From Polyangium jinanense (GTDB lineage: Bacteria; Myxococcota; Polyangia; Polyangiales; Polyangiaceae), in contig NZ_JAGTJJ010000001.1 of NCBI RefSeq assembly GCF_028435365.1, forward strand, positions 1 through 64,000: a stretch of 64,000 nt of DNA. The letters run 5' to 3'. The notes beneath the pieces were generated by a model, which was not told where the DNA came from, did no database searches, and was given only the letters and a program-made list of their open reading frames with translations. Position numbers and translations under genes: made by a program. Numbering within the stretch: the first letter of the stretch is position 1; each line of letters begins with the position of its first letter. This document shows positions 37,086 to 46,000 of the stretch, piece after piece.

Positions 37086-38948
37086 GTGTCTGCTGCCCCG
37101 CCCCTGCCCCATCACGACGGCGATTCGAGCATAGGCAAGTACAGGTTCATCGCGAGCCTCGGTCACGGCGGAATGGCGGACGTTTACCTCGCGGTCGTCC
37201 CCGGCCCGGCCGGCTTCAACAAGCTGCAGGTCGTGAAGCGGCTCCGGCGCGATTACGTCGAGGATCCCGATCACGTCGAGATGTTCCTCGACGAGGCGCG
37301 GCTCGCGGCGCGGCTGAACCACCCGAACGTCGTGCAGACCTTCGAGGTGAGCGAGTCCGACGGGGAATACTTCATGGCCATGGAGTACCTCGAGGGCCAG
37401 CCGTTCAACCGCATCATCAATCGTGCGAAGAAGGACCCGCCTCCGCCCGGGCTGCTCTATCGTATCGTGGCGGACGCGCTCGCGGGCCTGCATTACGCGC
37501 ACGAGCTCACCGACTACGACGGCACGCCCCTCCACATCGTCCATCGCGACGCGAGCCCGCACAACGTCCTCGTGACGTACGACGGGCACACGAAGATCCT
37601 CGATTTCGGCATTGCGAAGTCCGAAGTGCGCTCGGGCGAGACACGCGCCGGCATCGTCAAGGGCAAAGTCGGCTACATGGCGCCCGAGCAGGCGCGGTGC
37701 AAGCCGCTCGATCGGCGCGCCGACGTCTTCGTGCTCGGAATCGTGCTCTGGGAAATCGCCGCGGGCCGCAAGCTCTGGGACAAGGCCACGGACATCGAGG
37801 TGCTCCACAGGCTCGCGACGGGAGAATATCCCCGCGTCCACGACGTGGAGCCAAACGCGCCCGAGGAGATCGATCGGATCTGCGCCAAGGCGATGGCCCG
37901 AGATCCGGCCGATAGATACGCGACGGCGTCCGAGATGCGCGCCGACATCCTCGCGTATCTGGATCGAGCCGGCCTGCGCGTCTCGAGCGAGGACGTGGGT
38001 CGTTACGTGACGGGCGCGTTCGGGGACAAACGGGCCGACATCCGGAGGGTGATCGACCAGCAGATCAGCAAGCTGAAGGCGCAACAATCGGGGGAAAGGC
38101 TGGCGATCCCCGACGTCGCGGGCCCGCCCGACGCGGCCCCCGATTCGCTGAGTATCCCGAACCTCGGAGGCTCCGGGCGGCACAGCATGAACGGCTCGGG
38201 ATCGAATCCGAAGGGCGCGACGGGATCGAACGCGCGTATTCCAGGCCCGAGCAGCTTGCCCCCCGGGGCGCCGCCAGAAACGACCATGCAGGTGGCGGCG
38301 GCCCCCGTGTCGAACCGAGGGAGCATGATCATTGGCGCCGCGATCGTCCTGGCCGCGGCGATCGGCGCGTTCGCGTTCATGAAGTCGAGGACGCCGGCCC
38401 CGAATGCGGCGGCGCCGTTGGCCGAGAGCACGCAAGCGGAAGCGGCTCCGCAACCGGCGCCGTCGGCCGCGCCCGTCGGAACGGCATCGATTGCCACGAC
38501 AAACGCGCCCGAAGGGACGGCGATGGTGGAGATCAAGGTGCGCGCGATCCCGGCACAAGCGGAGCTCTTCCTCGACGGCGCGCATCTGCCGACGAACCCG
38601 TTCACCGGCAAGTTCCCCGCGGATGGAGCGAGCCACCGCGTCCATGCGGAGGCGCGGGATCATCGATCGGCCGCGCAGATCGTCACCTTCGACAAGGACG
38701 CGAAGATCGAACTCGTGCTGGAGCCGAAGAGCGGCGCAGCTCAGGCAAACAATACGGCGACGGGCGAAAAGCCGTCCGAAGAGCCGGCGGCGACGCCCAC
38801 GCCGCCGCCGGCGCCCGCGTCCACCGCGACAACCAGCACACGCGCCAAGCGGAAGCTCGGGGATGGAGATCCGTTCAATACGGCTGCGCCGACGGCCACG
38901 ACGACGGGGAAGAAGCGCGCGCTCGGCGACGGCCAGAGTCCCTGGTGA
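37086..38948 (+). CDS. transmembrane Ser/Thr kinase with extracytoplasmic PEGA domain
   Basis: From the GTG at 37086 the product has 620 residues. The kinase domain (about 16-300) is complete: GHGGMADVYLA loop, VVKRL lysine, HRDASPHN catalytic loop, ILDFGIAKS, GYMAPEQ, and a substrate-recognition region. A low-complexity linker leads to one membrane segment near residues 415-433 (MIIGAAIVLAAAIGAFAFM). A PEGA-like domain lies outside (IPAQAELFLDGAHLPTNPF), followed by a Pro/Thr-rich tail with two KRLGDG-like repeats (KLGDGDPF and ALGDGQSPW). The start is uncertain, since GTG at 37047 or further upstream is also possible. It converges on a TPR-PEGA operon, which suggests a shared envelope role. 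Confidence 0.88.
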   Translation: MSAAPPLPHHDGDSSIGKYRFIASLGHGGMADVYLAVVPGPAGFNKLQVVKRLRRDYVEDPDHVEMFLDEARLAARLNHPNVVQTFEVSESDGEYFMAMEYLEGQPFNRIINRAKKDPPPPGLLYRIVADALAGLHYAHELTDYDGTPLHIVHRDASPHNVLVTYDGHTKILDFGIAKSEVRSGETRAGIVKGKVGYMAPEQARCKPLDRRADVFVLGIVLWEIAAGRKLWDKATDIEVLHRLATGEYPRVHDVEPNAPEEIDRICAKAMARDPADRYATASEMRADILAYLDRAGLRVSSEDVGRYVTGAFGDKRADIRRVIDQQISKLKAQQSGERLAIPDVAGPPDAAPDSLSIPNLGGSGRHSMNGSGSNPKGATGSNARIPGPSSLPPGAPPETTMQVAAAPVSNRGSMIIGAAIVLAAAIGAFAFMKSRTPAPNAAAPLAESTQAEAAPQPAPSAAPVGTASIATTNAPEGTAMVEIKVRAIPAQAELFLDGAHLPTNPFTGKFPADGASHRVHAEARDHRSAAQIVTFDKDAKIELVLEPKSGAAQANNTATGEKPSEEPAATPTPPPAPASTATTSTRAKRKLGDGDPFNTAAPTATTTGKKRALGDGQSPW

Positions 38949-38971
38949 TCGAGCCGAGCGGGGGCGATCAC
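38945..38971. terminator. bidirectional hairpin over two facing stop codons
   Basis: GTGATCG (38945-38951) and CGATCAC (38965-38971) form a 7-bp stem with a 13-base loop. Each arm contains the stop codon of one of the two convergent genes: TGA at 38946 on plus and TGA read from 38970 on minus. No T-run is present. It could end transcription in both directions. Low to moderate confidence. Confidence 0.4.
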
Positions 38972-40230
38972 GGCATTTCGCAATAACCGTAGCTGCAGGC
39001 GGGGGCGCTCGCGGGGCATTCCGAGGACTGCGTGCACGCCTGGCAGCTCGTCTTTCCGTTGACGATCTCCTCGAAGTAGCAATCGCAGCGCGAGTCGGTC
39101 GTGTACGTCTTCAGCGGGCCCATCTCCGCGGACCGGTCGACGCGCATCGCGCACTTGGGGACGAGGTGCTTCTTCGTGATCGCCTCGACGAGCGCATTCG
39201 AGAGCTTGGGCGCGGCGAAGCGGGTGACGAGCACGCCCGCCTGCTCCGTGGGAATGCCCGCGCTGACGCGGGTGTAGAAATGAAGGGGGCCCCAGATCGG
39301 GTAATGCCCGTCGCGCACGTTCCGTTTGTCGAAGAGGAACGGCGTCGAATCCGGGTAATATCCGCAATTCTGCCCGAACGCTTTGAATGCGAGGACGCGC
39401 AGATCGGAGCGGGCATCGTCCGCGACGTCCGTCGAGAGGATGCCAATCGCCTGCTCGGCGAGGGAGGCGTCGAGGAGGATCTTGAGTCCGTCGCGAACCG
39501 CGCTCGATCCGCCGCGATCCTTGCCCCACCATTTGTCGGCAGGCACGTTGATGGCACGCGCGATCATCTGCTGCGTGCCGGAGCTCGCATTTCGAACGAA
39601 ATAATAGGTGGGATCCGTCCACGGCGCGGCGGCGCCCATGTGGCCGCCCGTGCCGAAGATCATGTACGCCGCCTCCGCGCTGATCGATTTTTGCGTCGAG
39701 AGGGCCGGGACCACGAAGGTCATCGGCTGGATCGGGCCCTGATAATCGGCGATTTGCACACCAGCGGGCGCCGTGGGGAAATCGCAGGTGTTGGCGTACA
39801 CGTCGGAGACGCCGACGTCGACGGTGTTGCCAGCTGGATCGAGGAAGCACTCCTCGGTCGTGCCGTCGGCGTTGTAGAATCTGGCATAGTTCGCGGGTTT
39901 GCCGCCGGCGGCCGGGATGTCCTTGATGAGCCGCGCGGCGGGGTCCTCGGAATACACCGCCGAGACGCCCGTGCAGGAGCCCTGCGACTGATACACGATC
40001 GTATACGGCGACCCCTCGGCCGCGAGGATACCCTGAATGACGCCGAGGAAGCCGCTCACCGCGCTCGATCCGGCGACGTAGACGACCTTGGGTCGCTCGA
40101 CGGAGTCGAAGCAGTTTTTCGTGGGAACGGCGGATGCGCCCTCCGCCACGAGTGTCGCCGCGAGGCCGAGGGCGAGCGCGGCCCCGAGATGACGCATCGT
40201 CTTCGTGCTGGGGAATCGGATCTCGTTCAT
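38968..40230 (-). CDS. PstS-like phosphate-binding-type periplasmic protein with Cys-rich tail
   Basis: A 420-residue exported protein. The ATG at 40230 has GAGG 7 bases upstream, and the signal ends in EGASAVPT near residue 38. The body is a PBP-like domain: VVYVAGSSAVSGFLGVIQGILAAEG with SQGSCTGVSAV resembles the T-G-x-S phosphate loop of PstS, and SSGTQQMIARAINVPADKWWG matches the second PstS ligand region (S-G-T). The C-terminus adds a Cys-rich stretch (CDCYFEEIVNGKTSCQACTQSSECP, many disulfides). No PstCAB genes are near, so it may be a sensor or surface binder rather than a transporter part. It is the last gene of a three-gene unit. Confidence 0.78.
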   Translation of the reverse strand: MNEIRFPSTKTMRHLGAALALGLAATLVAEGASAVPTKNCFDSVERPKVVYVAGSSAVSGFLGVIQGILAAEGSPYTIVYQSQGSCTGVSAVYSEDPAARLIKDIPAAGGKPANYARFYNADGTTEECFLDPAGNTVDVGVSDVYANTCDFPTAPAGVQIADYQGPIQPMTFVVPALSTQKSISAEAAYMIFGTGGHMGAAAPWTDPTYYFVRNASSGTQQMIARAINVPADKWWGKDRGGSSAVRDGLKILLDASLAEQAIGILSTDVADDARSDLRVLAFKAFGQNCGYYPDSTPFLFDKRNVRDGHYPIWGPLHFYTRVSAGIPTEQAGVLVTRFAAPKLSNALVEAITKKHLVPKCAMRVDRSAEMGPLKTYTTDSRCDCYFEEIVNGKTSCQACTQSSECPASAPACSYGYCEMP

Positions 40231-40249
40231 GACCATGCCTCGGGAAGAC

Positions 40250-40660
40250 TCAAGGAACGGGGGTTGGCTCGACGAGCGGGGGCAACGCGGCGCCGTTGCA
40301 GAGCCCGAGACGGGCGCAATTGTCGAAATCGACGCACGTGGCGTCCGTGCATTTGTTGAGATACTGCTCGTCGTTCGTCGGCTCGCCGGAGAAACACGCC
40401 TCCCCGCCGCCCGAGCCGCCCGAGCCGCTGCTCGAGCTCGAGCCGCCGGGCAGGACGCACACGCCCTCCTGGCAGACGGAGCCATTGCCGAATTTGCTGC
40501 AATCGGCGTCCGTGGTGCACTGATCCGTCGCGCCCTCGACGATGAGGTTGCAGGCGCCCGCGAGTCCCGCCATGGCCAGAAACGCGAGAGCCACGAGGAG
40601 CCAGCCAAAGGCGGGAGGCTGACCGCGACGATGCGGCGATTGGACCTTGGTCTCTTTCAT
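40250..40660 (-). CDS. small Cys-rich exported protein
   Basis: A 136-residue protein. A basic start (MKETKVQSPHRRGQ) and a hydrophobic segment end at LAGAC near residue 37, which may act as a weak lipobox. Two Cys-rich modules follow: CTTDADCSKFGNGSVCQEGVC and a Ser/Gly linker, then CFSGEPTNDEQYLNKCTDATCVDFDNC. This C-x4-DC-x7-8-C pattern is common in myxobacterial secreted proteins. I know no function for it. It sits 19 bases before the PstS-like gene and 22 bases after the TPR-PEGA gene, so the three are probably co-transcribed. Confidence 0.72.
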   Translation of the reverse strand: MKETKVQSPHRRGQPPAFGWLLVALAFLAMAGLAGACNLIVEGATDQCTTDADCSKFGNGSVCQEGVCVLPGGSSSSSGSGGSGGGEACFSGEPTNDEQYLNKCTDATCVDFDNCARLGLCNGAALPPLVEPTPVP

Positions 40661-40682
40661 GTTCGTCCCGTACGAGCTTCGA

Positions 40683-41678
40683 TCAGAAGGTGCCCTTGAT
40701 CCACACATTGCCTGGGCCCACGCCGACGTGGACAGGGACGAGCCCGGCCTTTTTGGGACCACTCGGCCCGGCCGTGAGCGTGAGGATCAACGAAGTCACG
40801 CCCGCGACCGCCGTGGCGCCGAGCAAGACGTCGGTCGCAATGGCGAGGTTTCTCATGTTGCCATACGACTCGTCGAGCGTGGGGCGCGTCGTGCCAAACG
40901 TGTCGAGCTGGCTCCGGTAATCGGAGCTGGCGCGGAGCGCGAGGCCTCCGACGATACCCGTGCCGACAGCGAGCGCGCCCGTGATGATCCAGGGGACGAC
41001 AGGCACTTTGCGCCCCGCGCCCTTGTCCCCACCCGGCTCACCCGAGCCCGGCGCGGACGTCCCGTCGCCCGATGAAGGTGCGGCCGCGGTGCTCCCGCCG
41101 CCCACGTCGAGCGCGACATCGACGACGTCAGTGCCGGCCACTTCAATCACCCGGGTCACCGGCTCGGCGCCCTCGACGCGCGCCGTCACCTTGCGTTTAC
41201 CTGCGCCGACGATGACGGGCGCGTCGAGCGGGGTCTTGCCGACGACCACGTCATCCACGAGGATCTCGGCGCCTGGCCGACGCGTGGTGATCTTGAGCGT
41301 CGCGACGCGGCCTTCGAGCTTGCGGACGTCGTTCTCGACCTCGGCGCGGCGCTGCGGGTTGATCTCCCCGCCGCCCTCCTCGAGGTATTGCTTGAAGCTG
41401 CGAAGCGCGCAGGGATAATCCGGGAGCTGATAACAGATCTGCCCGATGTCGAAGAGGAGCTTGTAGCTCGGCGCGAGCTCGTACGCGCGGCGGATCTCGA
41501 CGAGCGCGGCCGTGAAGTCGTTGTCCTCGTAAAGCTCGCGACCACGCTGGTAGCGACGCTGCGCTTCCTGCATTTCCTCCTTGGTGGGCTGCTTTTTCGG
41601 GCCGGCGGCGAGCGCGGACGGGGCCGCGAGCGCGACGCAGAGGGCGCAGGAGAGGGCAAGGAGAATGGAGGATCGCAT
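40683..41678 (-). CDS. TPR-PEGA envelope protein
   Basis: A 331-residue exported protein. The signal peptide cleaves near ALAAGP (residue 25). Residues 35-110 form TPR-like helices (QRRYQRGRELYEDNDFTAALVEIRRAYEL, then DIGQICYQLPDYPCALRSFKQYL). A PEGA domain spans about 120-190 (PGAEILVDDVVVGKTPLDAPVIVGAGKRKV). A Gly/Ser-rich linker leads to two C-terminal membrane segments near 230 and 290. Proteins of this shape are abundant in myxobacteria and often lie beside PEGA-bearing kinases, as here, where a kinase with a PEGA domain converges on this operon. First gene of the unit. Confidence 0.8.
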   Translation of the reverse strand: MRSSILLALSCALCVALAAPSALAAGPKKQPTKEEMQEAQRRYQRGRELYEDNDFTAALVEIRRAYELAPSYKLLFDIGQICYQLPDYPCALRSFKQYLEEGGGEINPQRRAEVENDVRKLEGRVATLKITTRRPGAEILVDDVVVGKTPLDAPVIVGAGKRKVTARVEGAEPVTRVIEVAGTDVVDVALDVGGGSTAAAPSSGDGTSAPGSGEPGGDKGAGRKVPVVPWIITGALAVGTGIVGGLALRASSDYRSQLDTFGTTRPTLDESYGNMRNLAIATDVLLGATAVAGVTSLILTLTAGPSGPKKAGLVPVHVGVGPGNVWIKGTF

Positions 41679-41869
41679 CGAGGTCCAGGGTACGCAGGCA
41701 AGCTTCTGCGGTGGTTTGTTCAGGGTAGATGAACGACCGCGGAAACTTCAACCCGAGCCCCCTGCCCTGGGCCGGCTTTCACATGATTGTCACCCCATCG
41801 TTGCAGGGCCGTTTCATTCGAGGCTCGTCGGGGTTCGGGCCCACGGCAGGCGCCCCACACCGACGCGGA

Positions 41870-43069
41870 TCACGCGGCCCATCGTTGATCGACGATCGTG
41901 GCGACCTCCGCTTGCTCGCTCACGTTCACAGCTCCGTGGATCGGTTCGAGCCGCGTGCCCTCGCCGATACGCATCCGGTTGCCCCGCCAATCCACCGTGC
42001 GCCGAAGTCCCCCGACGACCCACGTCCACGTGGCCAGCACATCCTTGAAGGGCACGAGGAAGGCACACCGCCATGACATACCCTCGCCACGCATTCGTGA
42101 CCAGAGCGCCGCATCCAGGGCGACCTTCAGCGCGACGCCGAGCAGCGCGGTCCACGCGAGCGCGCCGCCGGCCACGATGGAAAGCAAGAGGAGAAGCGGG
42201 ACGGGATTGAAGAGCGGCTCGACCAGATATGAACCGAGGTGCACGCGCCTTCGCATTTGGGTCCAGCGGACATGCCGACTCACGAACCGATCGAGGCGCC
42301 AGCGCTCGTTCACGGTGCGCACCGGCTCCGTCGACACGGCGACGCGAAAGCCCGCCTCCTGGAACGCTTTTCCGAGCAGATAATCCTCGGCGAGTACGTC
42401 GCGCACCGAGGCGAACCCGCCCACCGCGGCGAGATCACCGAGCCGCAAGAGCATCGATTTCCCGATGACGCACGCGTGCCCGATGAAGACGTTCGCCGCG
42501 AGCGTCGAGCGCACGATGAACGAGTTGAGGTGCAAGTTCTCGAGCGCGGCCCCGAGGGTTCGTTCCGCCGTGCCCACGATGATGCTCGTCACGAGGCCGA
42601 CGCGTGGATCCGCGAGCTCGGCAGCCATCGCGGTCAAATAGCCCGGCCCCACACGCACGTTCGAATCCGAGATGAGGACGTGCTCGTGGCGCGCGCGGGC
42701 CGCGAGCGCTTCGAGGATGCTGACCTTGGGATTCATGCCCGTCCGGCGCGGGCAATGGATGATCCGGAACGGCGCATGGGGAACACGCGCCATCACCTCG
42801 CGCGCCGCGGCGAGCGCCGGGTCCTCCGCGTCTTCCGCGCCGAGCAGGACTTCGTATGTGGGGTATTCCTGGGACGCGAAGGAGAGCAGGTTGTCCAGTA
42901 GCCCATCGTCCACGCCCTTCAGCGGTTTCAGGATCGTGATCGGCGGCGTCGGCCGTTCCCCGGATGGGACCCGACCCAGAATCCGCAGCGCGGCCCATTG
43001 CGAGGCCACGGTCATCCCGATCGACGAGAGGGCTCCCCCCGCGAGGAGCGCCACCAGTGTGCTCTTCAT
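41870..43069 (-). CDS. GT21-type glycosyltransferase (ceramide glucosyltransferase / HpnI-like)
   Basis: A 399-residue membrane-bound glycosyltransferase. GT-A motifs in order: ITILKPLKGVDDGL, the DSN in LISDSNVRVGPGYL, ED in LAEDYLLGKAFQ, and RHVRW, the (Q/R)xxRW acceptor motif. One N-terminal membrane segment (residues 3-22) and several near the C-terminus (VPLLLLLSIVAGGALAW). Family members glucosylate ceramide or add N-acetylglucosamine to bacteriohopanetetrol (HpnI). Myxobacteria make both hopanoids and sphingolipids, so the acceptor cannot be decided here. The ATG at 43069 has GAGG 7 bases upstream. Confidence 0.82.
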   Translation of the reverse strand: MKSTLVALLAGGALSSIGMTVASQWAALRILGRVPSGERPTPPITILKPLKGVDDGLLDNLLSFASQEYPTYEVLLGAEDAEDPALAAAREVMARVPHAPFRIIHCPRRTGMNPKVSILEALAARARHEHVLISDSNVRVGPGYLTAMAAELADPRVGLVTSIIVGTAERTLGAALENLHLNSFIVRSTLAANVFIGHACVIGKSMLLRLGDLAAVGGFASVRDVLAEDYLLGKAFQEAGFRVAVSTEPVRTVNERWRLDRFVSRHVRWTQMRRRVHLGSYLVEPLFNPVPLLLLLSIVAGGALAWTALLGVALKVALDAALWSRMRGEGMSWRCAFLVPFKDVLATWTWVVGGLRRTVDWRGNRMRIGEGTRLEPIHGAVNVSEQAEVATIVDQRWAA

Positions 43070-43104
43070 CGTTTCACCTCGGGAGGGCACGCTAGCGGTC
43101 GTTC

Positions 43105-43132
43105 GTCACATTCCGGTGTCTGCTCGTGTGAC
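43105..43132. promoter_or_regulatory. GTCACA / TGTGAC inverted repeat in a divergent promoter
   Basis: GTCACA (43105-43110) and TGTGAC (43127-43132) form a 6-base inverted repeat with a 16-base spacer, between the minus-strand glycosyltransferase and the plus-strand metallophosphoesterase. The GTGTGACAA word also occurs at 36953, ahead of the Ser/Thr kinase, so one regulator may touch both regions. Weak evidence. Confidence 0.3.
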
Positions 43133-43210
43133 AATCGGCGACGGAGCTTTCGCCGAGGTTTTTCGTGGCCGTCGCAGGAATGTCAACTTGGCCGTGCATG
43201 CTCGCGCGCC

Positions 43211-44026
43211 ATGACGCGGATTGCTCATGTGACGGATCTGCATTTGCTGGAAGATCGCCACGACAGCCGCAGCGGTATGGAGCGGTGGAGGCTGCGTTAT
43301 TTGACGTTCGGTCGATCGCCCTGCGCGCGTCGGCGGCGCGAGCGCGCGCTGGACGCGCTCGTACGCGCGCGCATGACGGACGCGGATCACGTGATCGTGA
43401 CGGGGGACCTCACCGAGGATGGCGTGTCGGCGCAGTTCGAGGTGCTTTCGGAGGTGCTCGCCGAAAGCAAGCTCTCGCCGGAGCGTGTGACGCTCGTCCC
43501 CGGCAATCACGATCTCTACGACGATGGGCGGGCCTTCGCGCGTGCCCTCGAAGGCCCCCTCCGCGCCTATGCAACGACGAGCCGGCGAGGCGCCATGACC
43601 GAGCTCCGGGACGCGTTGATCGTACCCGTATCGACCGCCGTGCCCTTGCCCGTGACGCGATCGAGTGGCCTCATCGAGCAGGACACCCTCGAGCGGCTCG
43701 GCAAGCTCGCGGAGGATCCTCATTTCACCTGGAAGGTGGTCCTCTCGGCGCAACATCATCCTCCGGGGCGGCACGCGATCGCGGCATGGCACTGGGTCGA
43801 CGGATTGCAGGCGCACGAGGCGATGGACACGCTGCTCGCGCGCTGCGAGCGGCTCTACGTGGCGCATGGACATGCGCATCGATCAGAGAATCGATCGATC
43901 CGGGCGGGCGCATCGCCGCGTGTTTTTGGTGCGGAAGCCGTGGTGGATGGGGAGACCACGGTGCGTCTGTATCGGGCGACGCACGGGCGGCTCTTGCCCG
44001 AGATGGATGTAGCGCTGGCGGCTTGA
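43211..44026 (+). CDS. calcineurin-like metallophosphoesterase
   Basis: A 271-residue cytoplasmic enzyme with the five metal-site blocks of the family: DLH in HVTDLHLLEDR, GD in VIVTGDLTEDG, GNHD in LVPGNHDLY, H in LSAQHHPPG, and the terminal GH-H in VAHGHAH. It would hydrolyse a phosphomonoester or diester, possibly a cyclic nucleotide or a lipid headgroup; substrate unknown. The first ATG that keeps the leading strand MTRIAHVTD intact is at 43211. It is followed by a GlpQ-like gene on the same strand, 154 bases away. Confidence 0.86.
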   Translation: MTRIAHVTDLHLLEDRHDSRSGMERWRLRYLTFGRSPCARRRRERALDALVRARMTDADHVIVTGDLTEDGVSAQFEVLSEVLAESKLSPERVTLVPGNHDLYDDGRAFARALEGPLRAYATTSRRGAMTELRDALIVPVSTAVPLPVTRSSGLIEQDTLERLGKLAEDPHFTWKVVLSAQHHPPGRHAIAAWHWVDGLQAHEAMDTLLARCERLYVAHGHAHRSENRSIRAGASPRVFGAEAVVDGETTVRLYRATHGRLLPEMDVALAA

Positions 44027-44180
44027 CGCCGCTCAGGCGTTCCTGAAGCGCGCAGGCTCTCCGCGTCGCGCTCGCGAAGCCACCGTGACTTCGGCGTGAA
44101 GCGCCTTGCCATCGCCCCCGCATCGCGAGACCATCGGCGCGGCGGCGCTCCGCCGCCTGCAATCCACGGCGAGGATTCTC

Positions 44181-45392
44181 ATGAAAACGAATTGCGTCGA
44201 AGCGAGGACGGCCGTCCTCGGCGTGCTCCTTTTGGCCTTCCTGGTCGGCTGCGGCAATGGGACGAGCAGCGGGGGTCCGGATGCGACCCCGCCCGAGGTC
44301 TGGAAGACGTTGAACGGCAAGGAACCGCTCGTCACCGGCCATCGCGGGGCCTCCGGGTACCTGCCCGAGCACACGCTCGCGAGCTACACGCTCGCCATCG
44401 AGCAAGGCGCCGATTTCATCGAGCCGGACCTCGTGGCCACGAAGGACGGTCACCTCATCGCCCGCCACGAGCCCGAAATCTCGACGACGACCGACGTCGG
44501 GTCGAAGCCCGAGTTCGCGGATCGGAAGACGACGAAAACCGTCGACGGCGCCCCCGTCGAAGGGTTTTTCGCGAGCGATTTCACCTTGGCGGAGATCAAG
44601 CAGCTCCGCGCCGTCCAGCCGCGGAGCTACAGGCCGCAGGAGCACAATGGCAAGTACGAGATCCCGACACTCGAAGAAATCATCGCGCTCGCCAAGCAGA
44701 AGTCGGAGGAAACCGGGCGCGTGATCGGCATCTACCCGGAGACGAAGCACCCGACCTACCACGCGGACCTCGGCCTGCCGCTCGAGGACAAACTCCTCGC
44801 GGCGCTCGAGCAGGCCGGGCTCACGGGCGAAGGCGCGAAGGTGATCATCCAGTCGTTCGAGGTCGGAAATCTGCAATACCTGCGGCAAAAGACGTCGCTC
44901 CCGCTCGTGCAGCTCGTCGACGCGGACGGCGTCGCGCTCGACGGGAAAATCAAGCTCGCGCCGCCTCACGACAAACCGTACGATTTCGCGAAGCAGAACG
45001 ATCCGCGTACGTTCGCCGATCTGCTCACCGATGAGGGGCTCACGTTCGTCGCGACATACGCGGACGGTGTGTCGCCGTGGAAGCGGTACATCGTGTCCGT
45101 GGAGGGCGTCGACGCGAACGGCGACGGCGAAGCGGACGACGTCAATGGCGACGGGACCGTGGACGACGCGGATCGAAAGGCGCTCGCGCCGACGGATCTC
45201 GTCACGCGCGCGCACGCGAAAGGCCTGTTCGTCCATACGTGGACTTTCCGTAGCGAAGGAATGTTCCTCGCCGAAGACTACGGCGCGACCCCGGCGGCCG
45301 AGTACGAGGTCTTCTACCGCCTCGGCATCGACGGGGTGTTCAGCGATTTTCCCGACGAAGCCGTGAAGGCGCGCGCCCGTTTGGGCCTTTGA
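44181..45392 (+). CDS. glpQ: glycerophosphodiester phosphodiesterase lipoprotein (GlpQ-like)
   Basis: A 403-residue exported enzyme that cuts glycerophosphodiesters to glycerol 3-phosphate and an alcohol. The lipoprotein signal ends at LVGCG near residue 23. Catalytic features include VTGHRGASGYLPEHTLASY with both His of the family (the second in IARHEPEI), and E/D in FIEPDLVATKDG. The PETKHPTYH and VIIQSFEVGNLQYLR blocks continue the TIM barrel. A Ca-binding-like insertion (DANGDGEADDVNGDGTVDDAD) lies near residue 313, a possible dockerin-like loop. GAGG is 6 bases before the ATG. Confidence 0.9.
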   Translation: MKTNCVEARTAVLGVLLLAFLVGCGNGTSSGGPDATPPEVWKTLNGKEPLVTGHRGASGYLPEHTLASYTLAIEQGADFIEPDLVATKDGHLIARHEPEISTTTDVGSKPEFADRKTTKTVDGAPVEGFFASDFTLAEIKQLRAVQPRSYRPQEHNGKYEIPTLEEIIALAKQKSEETGRVIGIYPETKHPTYHADLGLPLEDKLLAALEQAGLTGEGAKVIIQSFEVGNLQYLRQKTSLPLVQLVDADGVALDGKIKLAPPHDKPYDFAKQNDPRTFADLLTDEGLTFVATYADGVSPWKRYIVSVEGVDANGDGEADDVNGDGTVDDADRKALAPTDLVTRAHAKGLFVHTWTFRSEGMFLAEDYGATPAAEYEVFYRLGIDGVFSDFPDEAVKARARLGL

Positions 45393-45466
45393 GAACTCCG
45401 CCCACCGGGATAGGATGGCGCCGGGGGGAATGAAGGGGCGCCACGCGGCATCCCGGGGGGAGTCAC

Positions 45467-45982
45467 ATGAACAAGTACGAGGGGGAATACCGGGGCGCTG
45501 CTCTGCAGTCGCTCCTGCTTGCGCTCGGCCATTCGGAAGCGCTCGTCGAGAAGATCCTGAAGAGCTGCGGCGTCGACCGCATCGAGCCCGACCGCTGGTA
45601 CGATCTTCATTGGGGCTGCAACGTCGTCTACGGCGAGGTCGTCGCGCGGATCGGGCCGAGCGCCATCCTCGCGGTCGGCAAGAAGATGATCGAGGCGGCC
45701 GTGTTCCCGCCGGGCCTCGACGACGTCCGCAGCATGCTGTCGGGCCTCGACGCGGCATACCGCCTGAATGCGCGCGGGCCGAGCATCGGCGGGATCACGT
45801 GCACGTTCGACGACGACCGCAGCGCCACGCTCGACTGGACGGCGGCGGGTCCTTGCGCGCTCAACATCGGCATCATCCAGGGCTGCTGCAGCCGCGTCGG
45901 CGCACGTCCCCTCGTCGAGCACGGCGCGACGGGGTGCATGGAGCACGGCGCGCCCTCCTGCATTTACCGCGTGAGCTGGTGA
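45467..45982 (+). CDS. V4R-like small-ligand sensing domain protein
   Basis: A 171-residue soluble protein. The C-terminal half, GPCALNIGIIQGCCSRVG with HGATGCMEHGAPSCIYRVSW at the end, has the spacing of V4R (4-vinyl reductase-like) domains, which bind small ligands and often Zn through Cys/His. The N-terminal part is helical (LQSLLLALGHSEALVEKILKSCG). It is followed 18 bases later by an RsbR-like STAS protein and then a histidine kinase, so it likely supplies a ligand input to that signalling set. The domain name is by eye and moderately sure. Confidence 0.66.
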   Translation: MNKYEGEYRGAALQSLLLALGHSEALVEKILKSCGVDRIEPDRWYDLHWGCNVVYGEVVARIGPSAILAVGKKMIEAAVFPPGLDDVRSMLSGLDAAYRLNARGPSIGGITCTFDDDRSATLDWTAAGPCALNIGIIQGCCSRVGARPLVEHGATGCMEHGAPSCIYRVSW

Positions 45983-46000
45983 TCGACGCGAGGGACCACG

